Part shown: piece after piece, positions 50,291 through 58,511 of the stretch | Numbering within the stretch: position 1 is the first letter of the stretch | Layout: each line of letters starts with the position of its first letter | Source of the DNA: Microbacterium sp. Root166 | Lineage (GTDB): Bacteria > Actinomycetota > Actinomycetes > Actinomycetales > Microbacteriaceae | Direction of reading: 5' to 3' | DNA: 64,000 nt | NCBI RefSeq assembly: GCF_001427145.1 | Contig: NZ_LMGL01000001.1 | Coordinates: forward strand, 310,823 to 374,822 | Notes under the pieces: generated by a model | The model's input: only the letters and a program-made list of their open reading frames with translations | Told to the model about the DNA's origin: nothing | Database searches by the model: none | Program-made: the position numbers and the translations under genes

Positions 50291-51310
50291 TCAGGAGCGC
50301 GGAGCAGCGCTCGAACCGCGCACGATCAGCCGCGGCTCGATGATATCGTGCTCGGCGATGTCTTCGCCCTCGATGGCCGCGATGATGATCTGCAGCGCGA
50401 GCGCGCCGAGCGCCGTGAAGTCCTGGCGGACCGTCGTCAGCGGCGGCAGGAAGTGCCGCGCGTCGGGAAGATCGTCGAAGCCGACCACGCTGATGTCGCC
50501 GGGCACGGTGAGGCCCCGCTCCGAGAGCCCGTGCACGAGGCCGAGCGCCATCTGATCGTTGGCCGCGAACACGGCGGTCGCGTCGGCGAAGTCGTACGTC
50601 TTGCCGAAGCTGTAGCCGTAGTCGGAGGTCCAGTCGCCGACGACGGGCGGAGCGATCGTCAGGCCCGCGTCGGCGAGGGCGTCTCGCCAGCCCTGCTCGC
50701 GGGCGCGGGCGTCGTACCAGTCCAGCGGTCCGGACAGGTGGACGATCGAACGATGCCCGAGCTCGATGAGGTGCATCACGGCAGCCATCGCGCCCGCGCG
50801 CTGATCGACGGCGGCGGTGTGCATCTCGGCATCCGGTTCTGCCTTGATCACGAGTGTCGGGAGCCCCGTGCTCTGCTGACGGAGCATGTCCAGCGACGAC
50901 GCGCGCGGTGCGATCACGCACAGCGCATCCACTCCCTGCGTGACGAGCTCGACCACGCCGGTGTCGATCTGCGACTCCTCGTCGTCCGAGATCGAGAAGG
51001 CGCTGATCGCGTAGCCGGCATCGCGCGCGGCGCTCTCGATCGCGCGGAGTGTGCTGTTCGGTCCCCACTGCACGGGGCTGTCCACGAGCACGCCGATGCG
51101 CATGGCGCGGCGGGTCGCGAGAGCGCGCGCGATCGAGCTGCGCGTGTAGTTCATCTCGTCGATGGCCTGGAGCACGCGCTCGCGCGTGGACTCGCGGATG
51201 TTGGGGTGGCCGTTGAGCACGCGCGACACGGTCATGTGCGAGACGCCGGCCTGCTTCGCCACGTCGTAGATGCTGGGCCGCTGCCAGCCCCGCGTCGCCT
51301 GTTCCGACAT
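50291..51310 (-). CDS. LacI-family regulator of the arabinose/arabinan regulon
   Basis: A 339-residue LacI-type repressor with the helix-turn-helix SIYDVAKQAGVSHMTVSRVLNG, the hinge helix region SSIARALATRR and a sugar-sensing domain (VVELVTQGVDALCVIAPRAS, SVVGFDDLPDARHF). The ATG at 51310 has GAGGAG five bases upstream. It lies directly upstream of the arabinose transport operon. Four promoters in the locus carry a TGTTAGCGCTAACA-like palindrome, the form expected for this family, so this protein is the probable repressor, released by arabinose or a metabolite. Confidence 0.9.
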   Translation of the reverse strand: MSEQATRGWQRPSIYDVAKQAGVSHMTVSRVLNGHPNIRESTRERVLQAIDEMNYTRSSIARALATRRAMRIGVLVDSPVQWGPNSTLRAIESAARDAGYAISAFSISDDEESQIDTGVVELVTQGVDALCVIAPRASSLDMLRQQSTGLPTLVIKAEPDAEMHTAAVDQRAGAMAAVMHLIELGHRSIVHLSGPLDWYDARAREQGWRDALADAGLTIAPPVVGDWTSDYGYSFGKTYDFADATAVFAANDQMALGLVHGLSERGLTVPGDISVVGFDDLPDARHFLPPLTTVRQDFTALGALALQIIIAAIEGEDIAEHDIIEPRLIVRGSSAAPRS

Positions 51311-51496
51311 CCTGCTCCTCAATCGACCCTGCGGTCGCCGGCGGCTCCTCGCGACGAAGCCGTCATATGCGAGGAGGACGGCAGTCCGTCGTGCGCCTGG
51401 TGCGCGCGACGTCCGCTGACCACATCGTAAGGTGTCGCGGCGAGGCTCACAGGCGCCGCCCCGCGAACCGTCCGACCGCTCATGATCCGAGCCCGA

Positions 51497-52207
51497 TCAC
51501 GACTGCGCGCCTCGCCGTCCGCGACCGCGACGATCCAGTCGGCGGAGACCATCTGCGTTGCGGGCGCCGGAGCCGGAACGCGGCTTGCCTGGACCGCGCT
51601 GGCCCGAGTTGCCCGGCTGGCCATTGCCGTTGCCATTGCCGTTGCCGTTGCCGGGATGGCCCGGTGTGCCGGGTGCGCCGTTGCCGGGCCGAACAGGCTC
51701 ACCTGGATCGCCCGGGTATCCCGGGTTTCCGTTGCCCGGATGACCCGGATGGCCGGGGTAGCCGTTCCCCGGATTGCCGTTCCCCGGGTTGCCGGGGTTG
51801 CCGTTCCCCGGGTTGCCGGGGTAGCCGTTCCCCGGGTTGCCGGGGTTGCCGTTCCCCGGGTTGCCGGGGTTGCCGTTCCCCGGGTTGCCGTTCCCCGGGT
51901 TCCCGTTCCCCGGGTTGCCGTTCCCCGGGTTCCCGTTCCCCGGGTTGCCGTTCCCCGGGTTCCCGTTCCCCGGGTGACCCGGGTGACCCGGGTGACCCGG
52001 GTGACCCGGGTTGCCGGGGTTGCCGGGGTAGCCGGGGTTGCCGGGATGACAGTGCTTCTCGCACTCGAGCGGGGCGATCTCGACGGAGACGCTGATGCCC
52101 TCGGAATCGGTGTCGAGCTCGTCTGCCGACGCCGACGATGCGAAGCCGAGCGTCAAGAGGGCAGTGAAAAGGATTGCTCCGCCGATCGCGCGTGGGATGC
52201 CGCTCAT
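51497..52207 (-). CDS. Exported collagen-like Gly/Pro/Asn repeat protein
   Basis: A 236-residue protein with a signal peptide (AIGGAILFTALLTLGFASSASA), a short segment (DELDTDSEGISVSVEIAPLECEK cut here in two: DELDTDSEGISV and EIAPLECEKHC) and about 110 residues of GNP, GHP, GYP and NPGNG repeats. A basic Arg-rich C-terminus follows. Glycine occurs every third or fifth residue, so it may form an extended or collagen-like rod. No LPXTG signal or membrane anchor is visible. Its ATG overlaps the stop of the DUF916-like gene (ATGA), making it the third gene of a surface-protein operon. A stalk or matrix role is inferred. Confidence 0.75.
   Translation of the reverse strand: MSGIPRAIGGAILFTALLTLGFASSASADELDTDSEGISVSVEIAPLECEKHCHPGNPGYPGNPGNPGHPGHPGHPGHPGNGNPGNGNPGNGNPGNGNPGNGNPGNGNPGNGNPGNPGNGNPGNPGNGYPGNPGNGNPGNPGNGNPGNGYPGHPGHPGNGNPGYPGDPGEPVRPGNGAPGTPGHPGNGNGNGNGNGQPGNSGQRGPGKPRSGSGARNADGLRRLDRRGRGRRGAQS
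51720..52045 (-). repeat. Coding minisatellite (15-bp and 9-bp units)
   Basis: Tandem units CCGTTCCCCGGGTTG and its variants, plus short GGGTGACCC units around 51974-52010, encode the Gly-Asn-Pro and Gly-His-Pro repeats. Unit lengths are multiples of three, so slippage would change protein length without breaking the frame. Confidence 0.85.
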
Positions 52208-53283
52208 GAGGCGTCCGTCTCGGAGTCGGTGGAGATGGCGGCGGCTCGACGGCCTTCTTCCCGGGCCTGCTCCAGCGCCGTCGCGAGCTTCGCCTTCGAG
52301 CGCCGGCGACCCCACACGAGCGCGCCGATGATGAGGGCGATTCCCGCGAGCAGCAGAAGCTGCGGCCACGGTACGGCCCACACGAGCACTTCAGCCTCGA
52401 CGGGCGTCATCGCCGTGGTCTCTCCGTCCATGGTGACGACGACCGGGCTCAGGACGACCTTCGTGGGCACGAGAAAGAAGGGCCACACGCCGTCGACGAC
52501 CGCGGTCATCGTGCGGGTGTCGCCGGGCAGCAGCTCCTGCCGGATGTCGCCCTCGGCGGGGAAGACAGCCTGCTGCCCCCCAGCCAGGGTGACGCCTTCG
52601 GCGATCAGCCGGGTGTTGCCTTCGTTCACTACCTCGAAGGTCACCGTCATCTCGCCGGGCCGGAACGGATTCCACGACAGGGCATAGGTCGCCGCCAGCG
52701 ATTCGACTGCCGCGGCGGGGGTGATCTCGCCGGTGACGCGGGTGAGCACGCGGAAGCCGACACGACTCTCGACGCCGACGCTCGCGCCGTCCTCACCGGA
52801 CTGAACCGACAGGATGGAAGCGGTGATGCCGGCGGCGTGGTCGCCGGGCTCCGCGGTGTCGGGCACATCGATCTCGAAGGGGATGACGACCGTCTCGCCC
52901 GCGGGCACGGCGACCTCGTCGGGAAGCGAGATCCACGTGCCCGAGTCGACCGACTCCTGGTCGGCAGGGAGCATGTCGAAACGGCCGGTGCGGGTATAGA
53001 ACCCGTCCGCGGCCGCGAGCCGGAACGTGACGTCGGCCTCGCTGACATTGCGGACCGCGAAGTAGTCGGACACCGACTCGCCGGGGTCGATGTCGTGCTC
53101 GACCGCAGTCCTTCCGTCAGGGCCGGACTCGTCAGCCGGAGTGACAGACCAGCGGATCGCGGGCTCGTCGGCGTCGTCCGCCGCGCTCGCCGGGATGGCG
53201 GCGGCCGACGTGAACGCTACGGCGAGGACGCCGCCCAGGATCGCGCGGCCGGCTCGGCCGATGCGCGAGGTCAAGTGAAACAC
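52204..53283 (-). CDS. WxL-associated DUF916-like membrane-anchored surface protein
   Basis: A 359-residue protein with a signal peptide (to about residue 35) and two beta-sandwich domains (IRWSVTPADESGPDGRTAVEH..., PGESVSDYFAVRNVSEADVTFRL). One C-terminal membrane segment (WPQLLLLAGIALIIGALVWG) precedes a basic cytoplasmic tail. This is the plan of the WxL-interacting proteins (DUF916 type), which sit beside WxL genes. The start is GTG at 53283 with a weak ribosome site, 43 bases after the WxL-like gene. The match was judged by architecture and motif feel, not by alignment. Confidence 0.65.
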   Translation of the reverse strand: MFHLTSRIGRAGRAILGGVLAVAFTSAAAIPASAADDADEPAIRWSVTPADESGPDGRTAVEHDIDPGESVSDYFAVRNVSEADVTFRLAAADGFYTRTGRFDMLPADQESVDSGTWISLPDEVAVPAGETVVIPFEIDVPDTAEPGDHAAGITASILSVQSGEDGASVGVESRVGFRVLTRVTGEITPAAAVESLAATYALSWNPFRPGEMTVTFEVVNEGNTRLIAEGVTLAGGQQAVFPAEGDIRQELLPGDTRTMTAVVDGVWPFFLVPTKVVLSPVVVTMDGETTAMTPVEAEVLVWAVPWPQLLLLAGIALIIGALVWGRRRSKAKLATALEQAREEGRRAAAISTDSETDAS

Positions 53284-53326
53284 GGTGGTGCGTCCAGACG
53301 TCAGGGTCGGGGCCGTGATTCACGGG

Positions 53327-53953
53327 TCAGCCGATGGGGTCTTCCCACAGCGTCAGCGTGATGGTCGCCTTGTAGGCACCGGGTGCCACGTCGACCGGCG
53401 TCTTCAGGAACAGGTTGGCGTTCGCCGTCCACGAACCGGTGGGAAGCTCGCCGAAGTTCGGTGCGATCGCCAGCAGTTCCTCACCGACGAGACCGACGGC
53501 GTTAGGGCCCTCATCGAGAACGGTGTCGACCTGCGGACCGGCTGCGACGTCACCGTCGCTGTCGTCGCTCGTCAGAGCAGGGGTCCAGCCGAGGTGCTCA
53601 GCGCCGATCTCGGGCAGGCCCGTCCCCGTGAACGCGGACGACTGTCCGTTGACGTACCAGAACGTGTCCGCCGGAACCTCTGCGCGGTCGTCGGTGACGG
53701 TGACCGTCGGAAGGACGCCGTCGAACTGGCGAACCTCGGGGTCACCGGAGTCGACCTCAGCCAGCGACGTCGAGCTCTGGGCGACGCTCATCGTGAGAGC
53801 ACCGACGGGCTCGATCGCCGCGATGTTCACGTTGACGTCGACCTGGTCGTTGTCAGCCTCGTCTGCGAATGCGGCTCCTGCGACGCCGGCGAGCAGCACC
53901 CCTCCGACAGTGGCAACCGCGACTCGTGCGGTCATCGCCTTGGTCATCTTCAT
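53327..53953 (-). CDS. WxL-domain-like secreted surface protein
   Basis: A 208-residue protein with a signal peptide ending GAAFADEAD and a beta-rich domain. It has FWYVNGQSSAFTGTGLPEIG in the middle, GWTPAL and a final YKATITLTLWEDPIG, which recall the distant WxL domain that binds peptidoglycan non-covalently. The ATG at 53953 has GGAG seven bases upstream. It is the first gene of three, followed by the DUF916-like and collagen-like proteins. Its promoter (54062-54090) carries two operators like those of the arabinan genes. The assignment to WxL is tentative. Confidence 0.55.
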   Translation of the reverse strand: MKMTKAMTARVAVATVGGVLLAGVAGAAFADEADNDQVDVNVNIAAIEPVGALTMSVAQSSTSLAEVDSGDPEVRQFDGVLPTVTVTDDRAEVPADTFWYVNGQSSAFTGTGLPEIGAEHLGWTPALTSDDSDGDVAAGPQVDTVLDEGPNAVGLVGEELLAIAPNFGELPTGSWTANANLFLKTPVDVAPGAYKATITLTLWEDPIG

Positions 53954-54061
53954 CGATCTACTCCAATCCCCGAACGGCTTCGGTGCCGTTGGATCTGCGA
54001 ACGGTCGGACTGTCCGATCGTCTGGTCTATGCGCCGCTGTGCGCGACGGGCGGGTGTTTGA

Positions 54062-54090
54062 ATGTTACCGGGAACAGTTAGCGGGAACAA
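54062..54090 (-). promoter_or_regulatory. Promoter with tandem operators before the WxL-like cluster
   Basis: Minus-strand TTGTTC (54090-54085), 17 bases, TAACAT (54067-54062). Two palindrome variants, TGTTACCGGGAACA (54063-54076) and AGTTAGCGGGAACA (54076-54089), cover the whole promoter. Transcription would begin about 100 bases before the WxL-like ATG at 53953. Confidence 0.65.
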
Positions 54091-54112
54091 GTGTCGAAAT
54101 GGTTTTCGTCGA

Positions 54113-57100
54113 TCAGTTGCACGACTGAGCTGCGTAGCTCGCCGAAACCGTCGCCGTGACCGGCTGTCCCTCCACCGTCGCCGTGGCCGTGACCGTCGCC
54201 GTTCCGGGCGACACCTGGGCCAGACGTGTGGTGAACGCGTGCGTCGTGCTCTTGCCGGGGTCCAGCGAAGCGATCTGCTTGCCGCCGAACTCCGTCGCGA
54301 TCGAGAGGGCGACCGGCACCGCGGAGGCATTGGCTGCCTTGACGGTCAGCACCACCTTTCCGGCCACGCAGCGCGACGTGACGACAGCCGTCACCTCGAG
54401 CGGCGGCTCGGGGTCCTCACGCACGATCTCGATGCGATACGTCGAGCTCGTCGTGTGGTCCTGGGCGGTGCTGCGCAGCGTCAGCACGGTCGGCTCGTCT
54501 CCCGCGGCGAGCGCCACGGTCCGGGGAAGGGTGTCGTCGATGAGCACGTCGCCGACGAAGACCAGCCCGCTGGGCGTCGCCGGGTCTGCGTCGAACGTCG
54601 CTGTCGTGGCGTCGCTCGGCACGGTGGCCGTGTACGAGTACACGCCGTCCGCCAGCGCCGGTGTCAGCTCGCCGTTCTCGAACGAGAGCGTGACGAGATC
54701 GGCATCCGTCCCGAAGGTGGTCGTCGAGGCGGTGTACACGCCGTAGACGCCGCCGACGTAGCTCGTCCCGTTGCTCTGGAAGCGCACCGTGACGACCGGG
54801 ATCTTCTGGCCGGCCTCGTCCAGGACGTACTGCCCGTTCTGGTCGCGCTTGTAGCTGTCGGCCGCCGGGATGCCGGCGAGCACCGCCGCGGGGATCTCGT
54901 CGTACTGCACGTACCAGCTGGTGGCACCGCCGGCGTTGGTGATCCGCTCGTGCTTGAGCAGCACGTCGTTGACGTAGACGTCGAAGGTGCGCCCGTTGTC
55001 GCCGCCGAAGTAGCGGACGCCCAGGTAGTTCTTCGGCAGCGTCGGGTCAACGATCATGTCGTACTGGAAGTACGCGTCGGCGGCTGTCTGCGCGTCGCGG
55101 TATCCCTCGCCCAGCCAGACACCCACGGCCGACTTGTTGACCTCGTAGTTCTTGTCGGCCTCGCTGTTGTTGTTGTCGAACGACGTCAGCGAGTCGATGG
55201 TCGTCTCGGCGATGCGCCGCTGCTCCTTCTCCTTGCGGATGAGGGCCTGCGCCTGCGCCGAGTCCGGCTCGACGAGGTTCATGTACATCGCGTAGCGGGC
55301 GTCGTACAGGCTGTACCAGGGCTCGAACGTGAGAGCTTCGGATGCCGCGTCGACGCCTTCGAGCGTGAACCTCATGGTGGTCATGCCGTTGAGGTTCGGA
55401 CCATCCTCGATCCGCACCAGGCGCTCCTCGATCGCGGCCTTGAAGTCGTCGGCATCCGGAACGACGATGTCGTTGCTCACGGTCTTGTCGGCGGTGCTCA
55501 TGCGCACGAGGACGCCGGCGGTGTACGTGGCCTCCACGTTCGTGCGGTTGAGCTCGGTCGCCAGCAGGACCGGGCCGTAGGTGAACGCCACCCAGTTCGG
55601 GTCCTCGGTCTCGTCGTTGACACGCACCTCGGCCGGCAGGACGTAGCTGAGCTCGTCCCCGGCCTCGACCGGCACGACGAGATAGCCCTCGGACTGGAGG
55701 GCGGCGACATCCTGCACCTGGCCGTTGACGCTCAGCGTCGGCGATCCCGCGATCCAGCCGGGTACGCGCAGGCGCAGGGTGGTCCCTTCCGCCAGCGCCC
55801 CGCCGTCGAGGGACTCGACCGTGTAGGTCGCGGTGTCTTCGGCGGGGATGTCGGCGGTCTGGGTCAGCCGCAGGTTCTGCTCCTCGGACGTGTACACCGA
55901 AGACCGGTACATGTTGACGTAGACCGTCGAGCCCTTGCGGAAGTAGATCGAGTCGCCGAGCTTGGTGAAGCTCTCGGTCGCCGTGCCGTGGTCGCACCAG
56001 AACTCGTCGTACGGGCGCCCGAAGACCTTCGCGTAGCCCGCCGTCATCGGCTGGAAGTACGTCATCATGCCGGTTTCGGGGTTCTGCTGCGCGAGGATCG
56101 TGTTGATGTACGTGTGCTCGTAGAAGTCCGCGTACTTCACGTTCGGTGCGATCTGGAACAGCGCCCGCGTGAGCTTGAGCATGTTGTACTCGTTGCACAC
56201 CTCGGAGGTCGAGTTCTCGCCGTAGCCGGAGGTCGTGCCGTTCGTCGCGTGCTGGTGCAGCGTGTCGGGCGCGTGGAAGTGCTCGGAATGGCTGTTGCCG
56301 CCGTTGGCGTAGGAGTGGTCATCGACCACCATCTGCCAGAAGTTCTCGGCCGCGGCGCGGTACATCCCGAGGTTGCTCTTCTCCGTCGCCGTGAGCGTGG
56401 CGTACAGGTGCGGGTTGTCGGTGAACAGCGTGTAGCGCTTGAGCGCTCCGACGAGCTTCGGGATGGTGGTGTTGGCGTGCTTGCCGTTGAGCACGTCCTG
56501 CCCGGCGGCGAGCTGCTGGAACAGCGTGACCTCGTCGAAGTACTCGGCGGCGCGCTTGTGCGCGGGGTTCTCGGTGATGCTGAACAGCTCGTACAGCGCC
56601 TCGTTCATGCCGCCGTACTCGGTGTTCAGGATGGTGGCGGGGTTGGCCTGACGGCCCGCCCAGTCGCGCACCCAGGTGCCGAAGCCGCTCGCGACGGTGA
56701 GCGCCTTGGCGGCCACCGCCGGCGGTGCCTGCTCATGCGCCTCGAGGAGTCCGGCGAGCACCTTGTGCAGGTTGTAGAACGGCACGAGGAGTCCGCCGCC
56801 GCCGCTCGGCAGCACGCTGGTCGAGAACGGCGAGACGTAGCCGGCGTTCGCCGGGTCGATCGCCGCGTAGGCCTTCTGCGCCCGGTCGAGGCCGTCGACC
56901 GCGGTGGTCAGCTTGGCGAGCAGCGCCGCCTTGATCGCGGTGTCGCTCGAGCTCGCGTACGCCTGCGACAGCGCCGAGATGTAGTGGCCGAAGAAGTGGC
57001 CCTGGAACCGGGTGCCGCTCGTGCGCTCCCAGCCGCCGTAGGGCTCGGCGGTCGTCGGCAGGCCCGCCTGCGTGTAGAACGCGTGCAGGAACCGCTCCGG

Positions 57101-58261
57101 GTCGAGGCTCAGGAGGTATTCGACCATCTTCTGGTTGCCGTTGACGAGGTACGGGTCCTCGAGGAGCACCTCGCTCAGCGCGGTCGACTCGAGGTAGATG
57201 GACGTGGAGGCGCCTTCCTTCGGGACGGCGACCTGGAACGTCTTGGTCACGGGAGCGCTGCCTCCGTATGTCGCGGTCGCGGTGAGGGTGACCGTCGCGT
57301 CGGCCGCGGCCGGGCGGGTCACCGTGGCAGCACCGCCGTCGATCGCGATGACGCCGGCGTCGGAGGAGGCCCAGCTGATGCGCGCGCCGGTCACGGCGTC
57401 GGTGGTGAGGCCGAAGTCCGCGGCGACCGTGCTCGGCACCGACAGGGCGTCGAGCGCGGACTGTGCGACGGTCGCCGGGTCGAAGGCGGGGTCGCCCTGC
57501 TGCGTGAGCGAGACGACGTCGTCGATGGTCGCGACGCCGTTGTACAGCGTGTAGTCGTCGAGCAGGCCGTTGACGTGCGCGCCGTTGTACTGCGGGCCGT
57601 TGTAGCCGAGGGTCTTCACGGTGGTGCTCTCGCCCACGATGACGCCGGTGGCCGTGCCCGTGGCCGCGTACTTGACGGTCGAGATCTGGCGCACGCCGTT
57701 GCGGTAGAACGTCACGGCCTTCGTGGCCTGGTCGTAGGTCACGACGACGTGGGTCCACTGCCCGGCCGGGAAGAATCCGGCACGCGGGGTGTCGACGGCC
57801 ACCTTGTAGGGCTGACCGGATGCCGGACCCACCGACAGCACGAGCGGCGACGTGTCGTTCTCCGACGTGAGGTACCACCCGGGCGAGTTGTAGGCGGCCT
57901 TGCTCCACGCGAAGACCTGCTCGCCGGTCATGGTCGCGCCCGGCTTGAACCAGAACGAGGCCGTGAGATCGGCGGGCTGGAGGTAGGCGGCGGTGCCCAG
58001 GCGGATGGCGTTCGAGCCGTTCAGGGCGAACGCCTGGCCGCGGACGCCGGTGCCGTAGCCGGCAGTGCCCTTCTGCATCGTCACGGAGGCGGCGTTCGTG
58101 CTCGCATCGACGAGGTCACCGTCGAAGCGGAGGTCGAGCACCTTGGCGGACTCGATCGACAGCGGAGCGGCCACAGCGGCCGTCGGGGTGACGACGGCGA
58201 GCAGGCCCGCGGTGAGGGCGGTGGCAGTGGCGAGCGCAAGGGCTCTGCGTACGGTGTTCAT
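54113..58261 (-). CDS. Secreted modular GH127 beta-L-arabinofuranosidase
   Basis: A 1382-residue exported enzyme. It has a signal peptide (to about 31), a LamG-like domain (about 40-265), an Ig-like domain, a GH127 (alpha/alpha)6 barrel (about 360-880, with GHFFGHYISALSQAYAS and GGMNEALYEL), accessory beta domains and the terminal Cys-bracketed domain (Cys1298 to Cys1381). In HypBA1 a zinc site uses Glu, Cys and a Cys-Cys pair, the first of the pair being the nucleophile. Here Glu687 and Cys689 (SEVCNEYNML) are present, but the pair reads Cys756-Asp757 (FWCDHGTATES), so one zinc ligand is replaced. It probably removes beta-arabinofuranose from hydroxyproline-linked or arabinan side chains. 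The promoter and operators lie at 58336-58393. Confidence 0.88.
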   Translation of the reverse strand: MNTVRRALALATATALTAGLLAVVTPTAAVAAPLSIESAKVLDLRFDGDLVDASTNAASVTMQKGTAGYGTGVRGQAFALNGSNAIRLGTAAYLQPADLTASFWFKPGATMTGEQVFAWSKAAYNSPGWYLTSENDTSPLVLSVGPASGQPYKVAVDTPRAGFFPAGQWTHVVVTYDQATKAVTFYRNGVRQISTVKYAATGTATGVIVGESTTVKTLGYNGPQYNGAHVNGLLDDYTLYNGVATIDDVVSLTQQGDPAFDPATVAQSALDALSVPSTVAADFGLTTDAVTGARISWASSDAGVIAIDGGAATVTRPAAADATVTLTATATYGGSAPVTKTFQVAVPKEGASTSIYLESTALSEVLLEDPYLVNGNQKMVEYLLSLDPERFLHAFYTQAGLPTTAEPYGGWERTSGTRFQGHFFGHYISALSQAYASSSDTAIKAALLAKLTTAVDGLDRAQKAYAAIDPANAGYVSPFSTSVLPSGGGGLLVPFYNLHKVLAGLLEAHEQAPPAVAAKALTVASGFGTWVRDWAGRQANPATILNTEYGGMNEALYELFSITENPAHKRAAEYFDEVTLFQQLAAGQDVLNGKHANTTIPKLVGALKRYTLFTDNPHLYATLTATEKSNLGMYRAAAENFWQMVVDDHSYANGGNSHSEHFHAPDTLHQHATNGTTSGYGENSTSEVCNEYNMLKLTRALFQIAPNVKYADFYEHTYINTILAQQNPETGMMTYFQPMTAGYAKVFGRPYDEFWCDHGTATESFTKLGDSIYFRKGSTVYVNMYRSSVYTSEEQNLRLTQTADIPAEDTATYTVESLDGGALAEGTTLRLRVPGWIAGSPTLSVNGQVQDVAALQSEGYLVVPVEAGDELSYVLPAEVRVNDETEDPNWVAFTYGPVLLATELNRTNVEATYTAGVLVRMSTADKTVSNDIVVPDADDFKAAIEERLVRIEDGPNLNGMTTMRFTLEGVDAASEALTFEPWYSLYDARYAMYMNLVEPDSAQAQALIRKEKEQRRIAETTIDSLTSFDNNNSEADKNYEVNKSAVGVWLGEGYRDAQTAADAYFQYDMIVDPTLPKNYLGVRYFGGDNGRTFDVYVNDVLLKHERITNAGGATSWYVQYDEIPAAVLAGIPAADSYKRDQNGQYVLDEAGQKIPVVTVRFQSNGTSYVGGVYGVYTASTTTFGTDADLVTLSFENGELTPALADGVYSYTATVPSDATTATFDADPATPSGLVFVGDVLIDDTLPRTVALAAGDEPTVLTLRSTAQDHTTSSTYRIEIVREDPEPPLEVTAVVTSRCVAGKVVLTVKAANASAVPVALSIATEFGGKQIASLDPGKSTTHAFTTRLAQVSPGTATVTATATVEGQPVTATVSASYAAQSCN

Positions 58262-58335
58262 GGGTGCCGATCTCTTCAGGCGACGTCTTCGTCACGGCTC
58301 AGGGCTTCTTCGTCCTGCGACGCCCGCGTTCATGC

Positions 58336-58393
58336 TGTTAGCGGTATCAGGCGTACGGGGTTAATTGTTAGCGCGAACGAAGATCCACGTCAA
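58336..58393 (-). promoter_or_regulatory. GH127 promoter with two LacI-type operators
   Basis: Minus-strand TTGACG (58393-58388), 17 bases, TAACAA (58370-58365). Operator TGTTAGCGCGAACG (58366-58379) overlaps the -10 box, and a second, TGTTAGCGGTATCA (58336-58349), lies just past the start of transcription. The 250-base space 58262-58511 is otherwise the shared control region of two divergent enzyme genes. Confidence 0.75.
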
Positions 58394-58419
58394 GAGCGAG
58401 TCCGGTAACGATTCGAGCC

Positions 58420-58448
58420 TTGCCCCGACATTAGGTGAGCGCTAACAT
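58420..58448 (+). promoter_or_regulatory. GH43 promoter with overlapping LacI-type operator
   Basis: TTGCCC (58420-58425), 17 bases, TAACAT (58443-58448). The palindrome GGTGAGCGCTAACA (58434-58447; 12 of 14 matches to the consensus) covers the spacer and -10 box, the same geometry as in the other arabinan promoters. Confidence 0.75.
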
Positions 58449-58511
58449 TCCCAGGCGCGCCGCCCGCACAGTCCGTGCCCGAACTCGCCGGCGCTCAGCA
58501 AAGGAGCTGGA

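Noticed and set aside
51319..51702. Frameshifted C-terminus with a sorting signal for the repeat protein
   Set aside because: I checked the other two minus-strand frames past the repeat tract for an LPXTG motif and membrane helix and saw none, so no frameshift is proposed.
51720..52045. CRISPR-like array
   Set aside because: The units are contiguous 9- and 15-base tandem repeats without unique spacers and lie in an open frame with a signal peptide, so this is a coding minisatellite.
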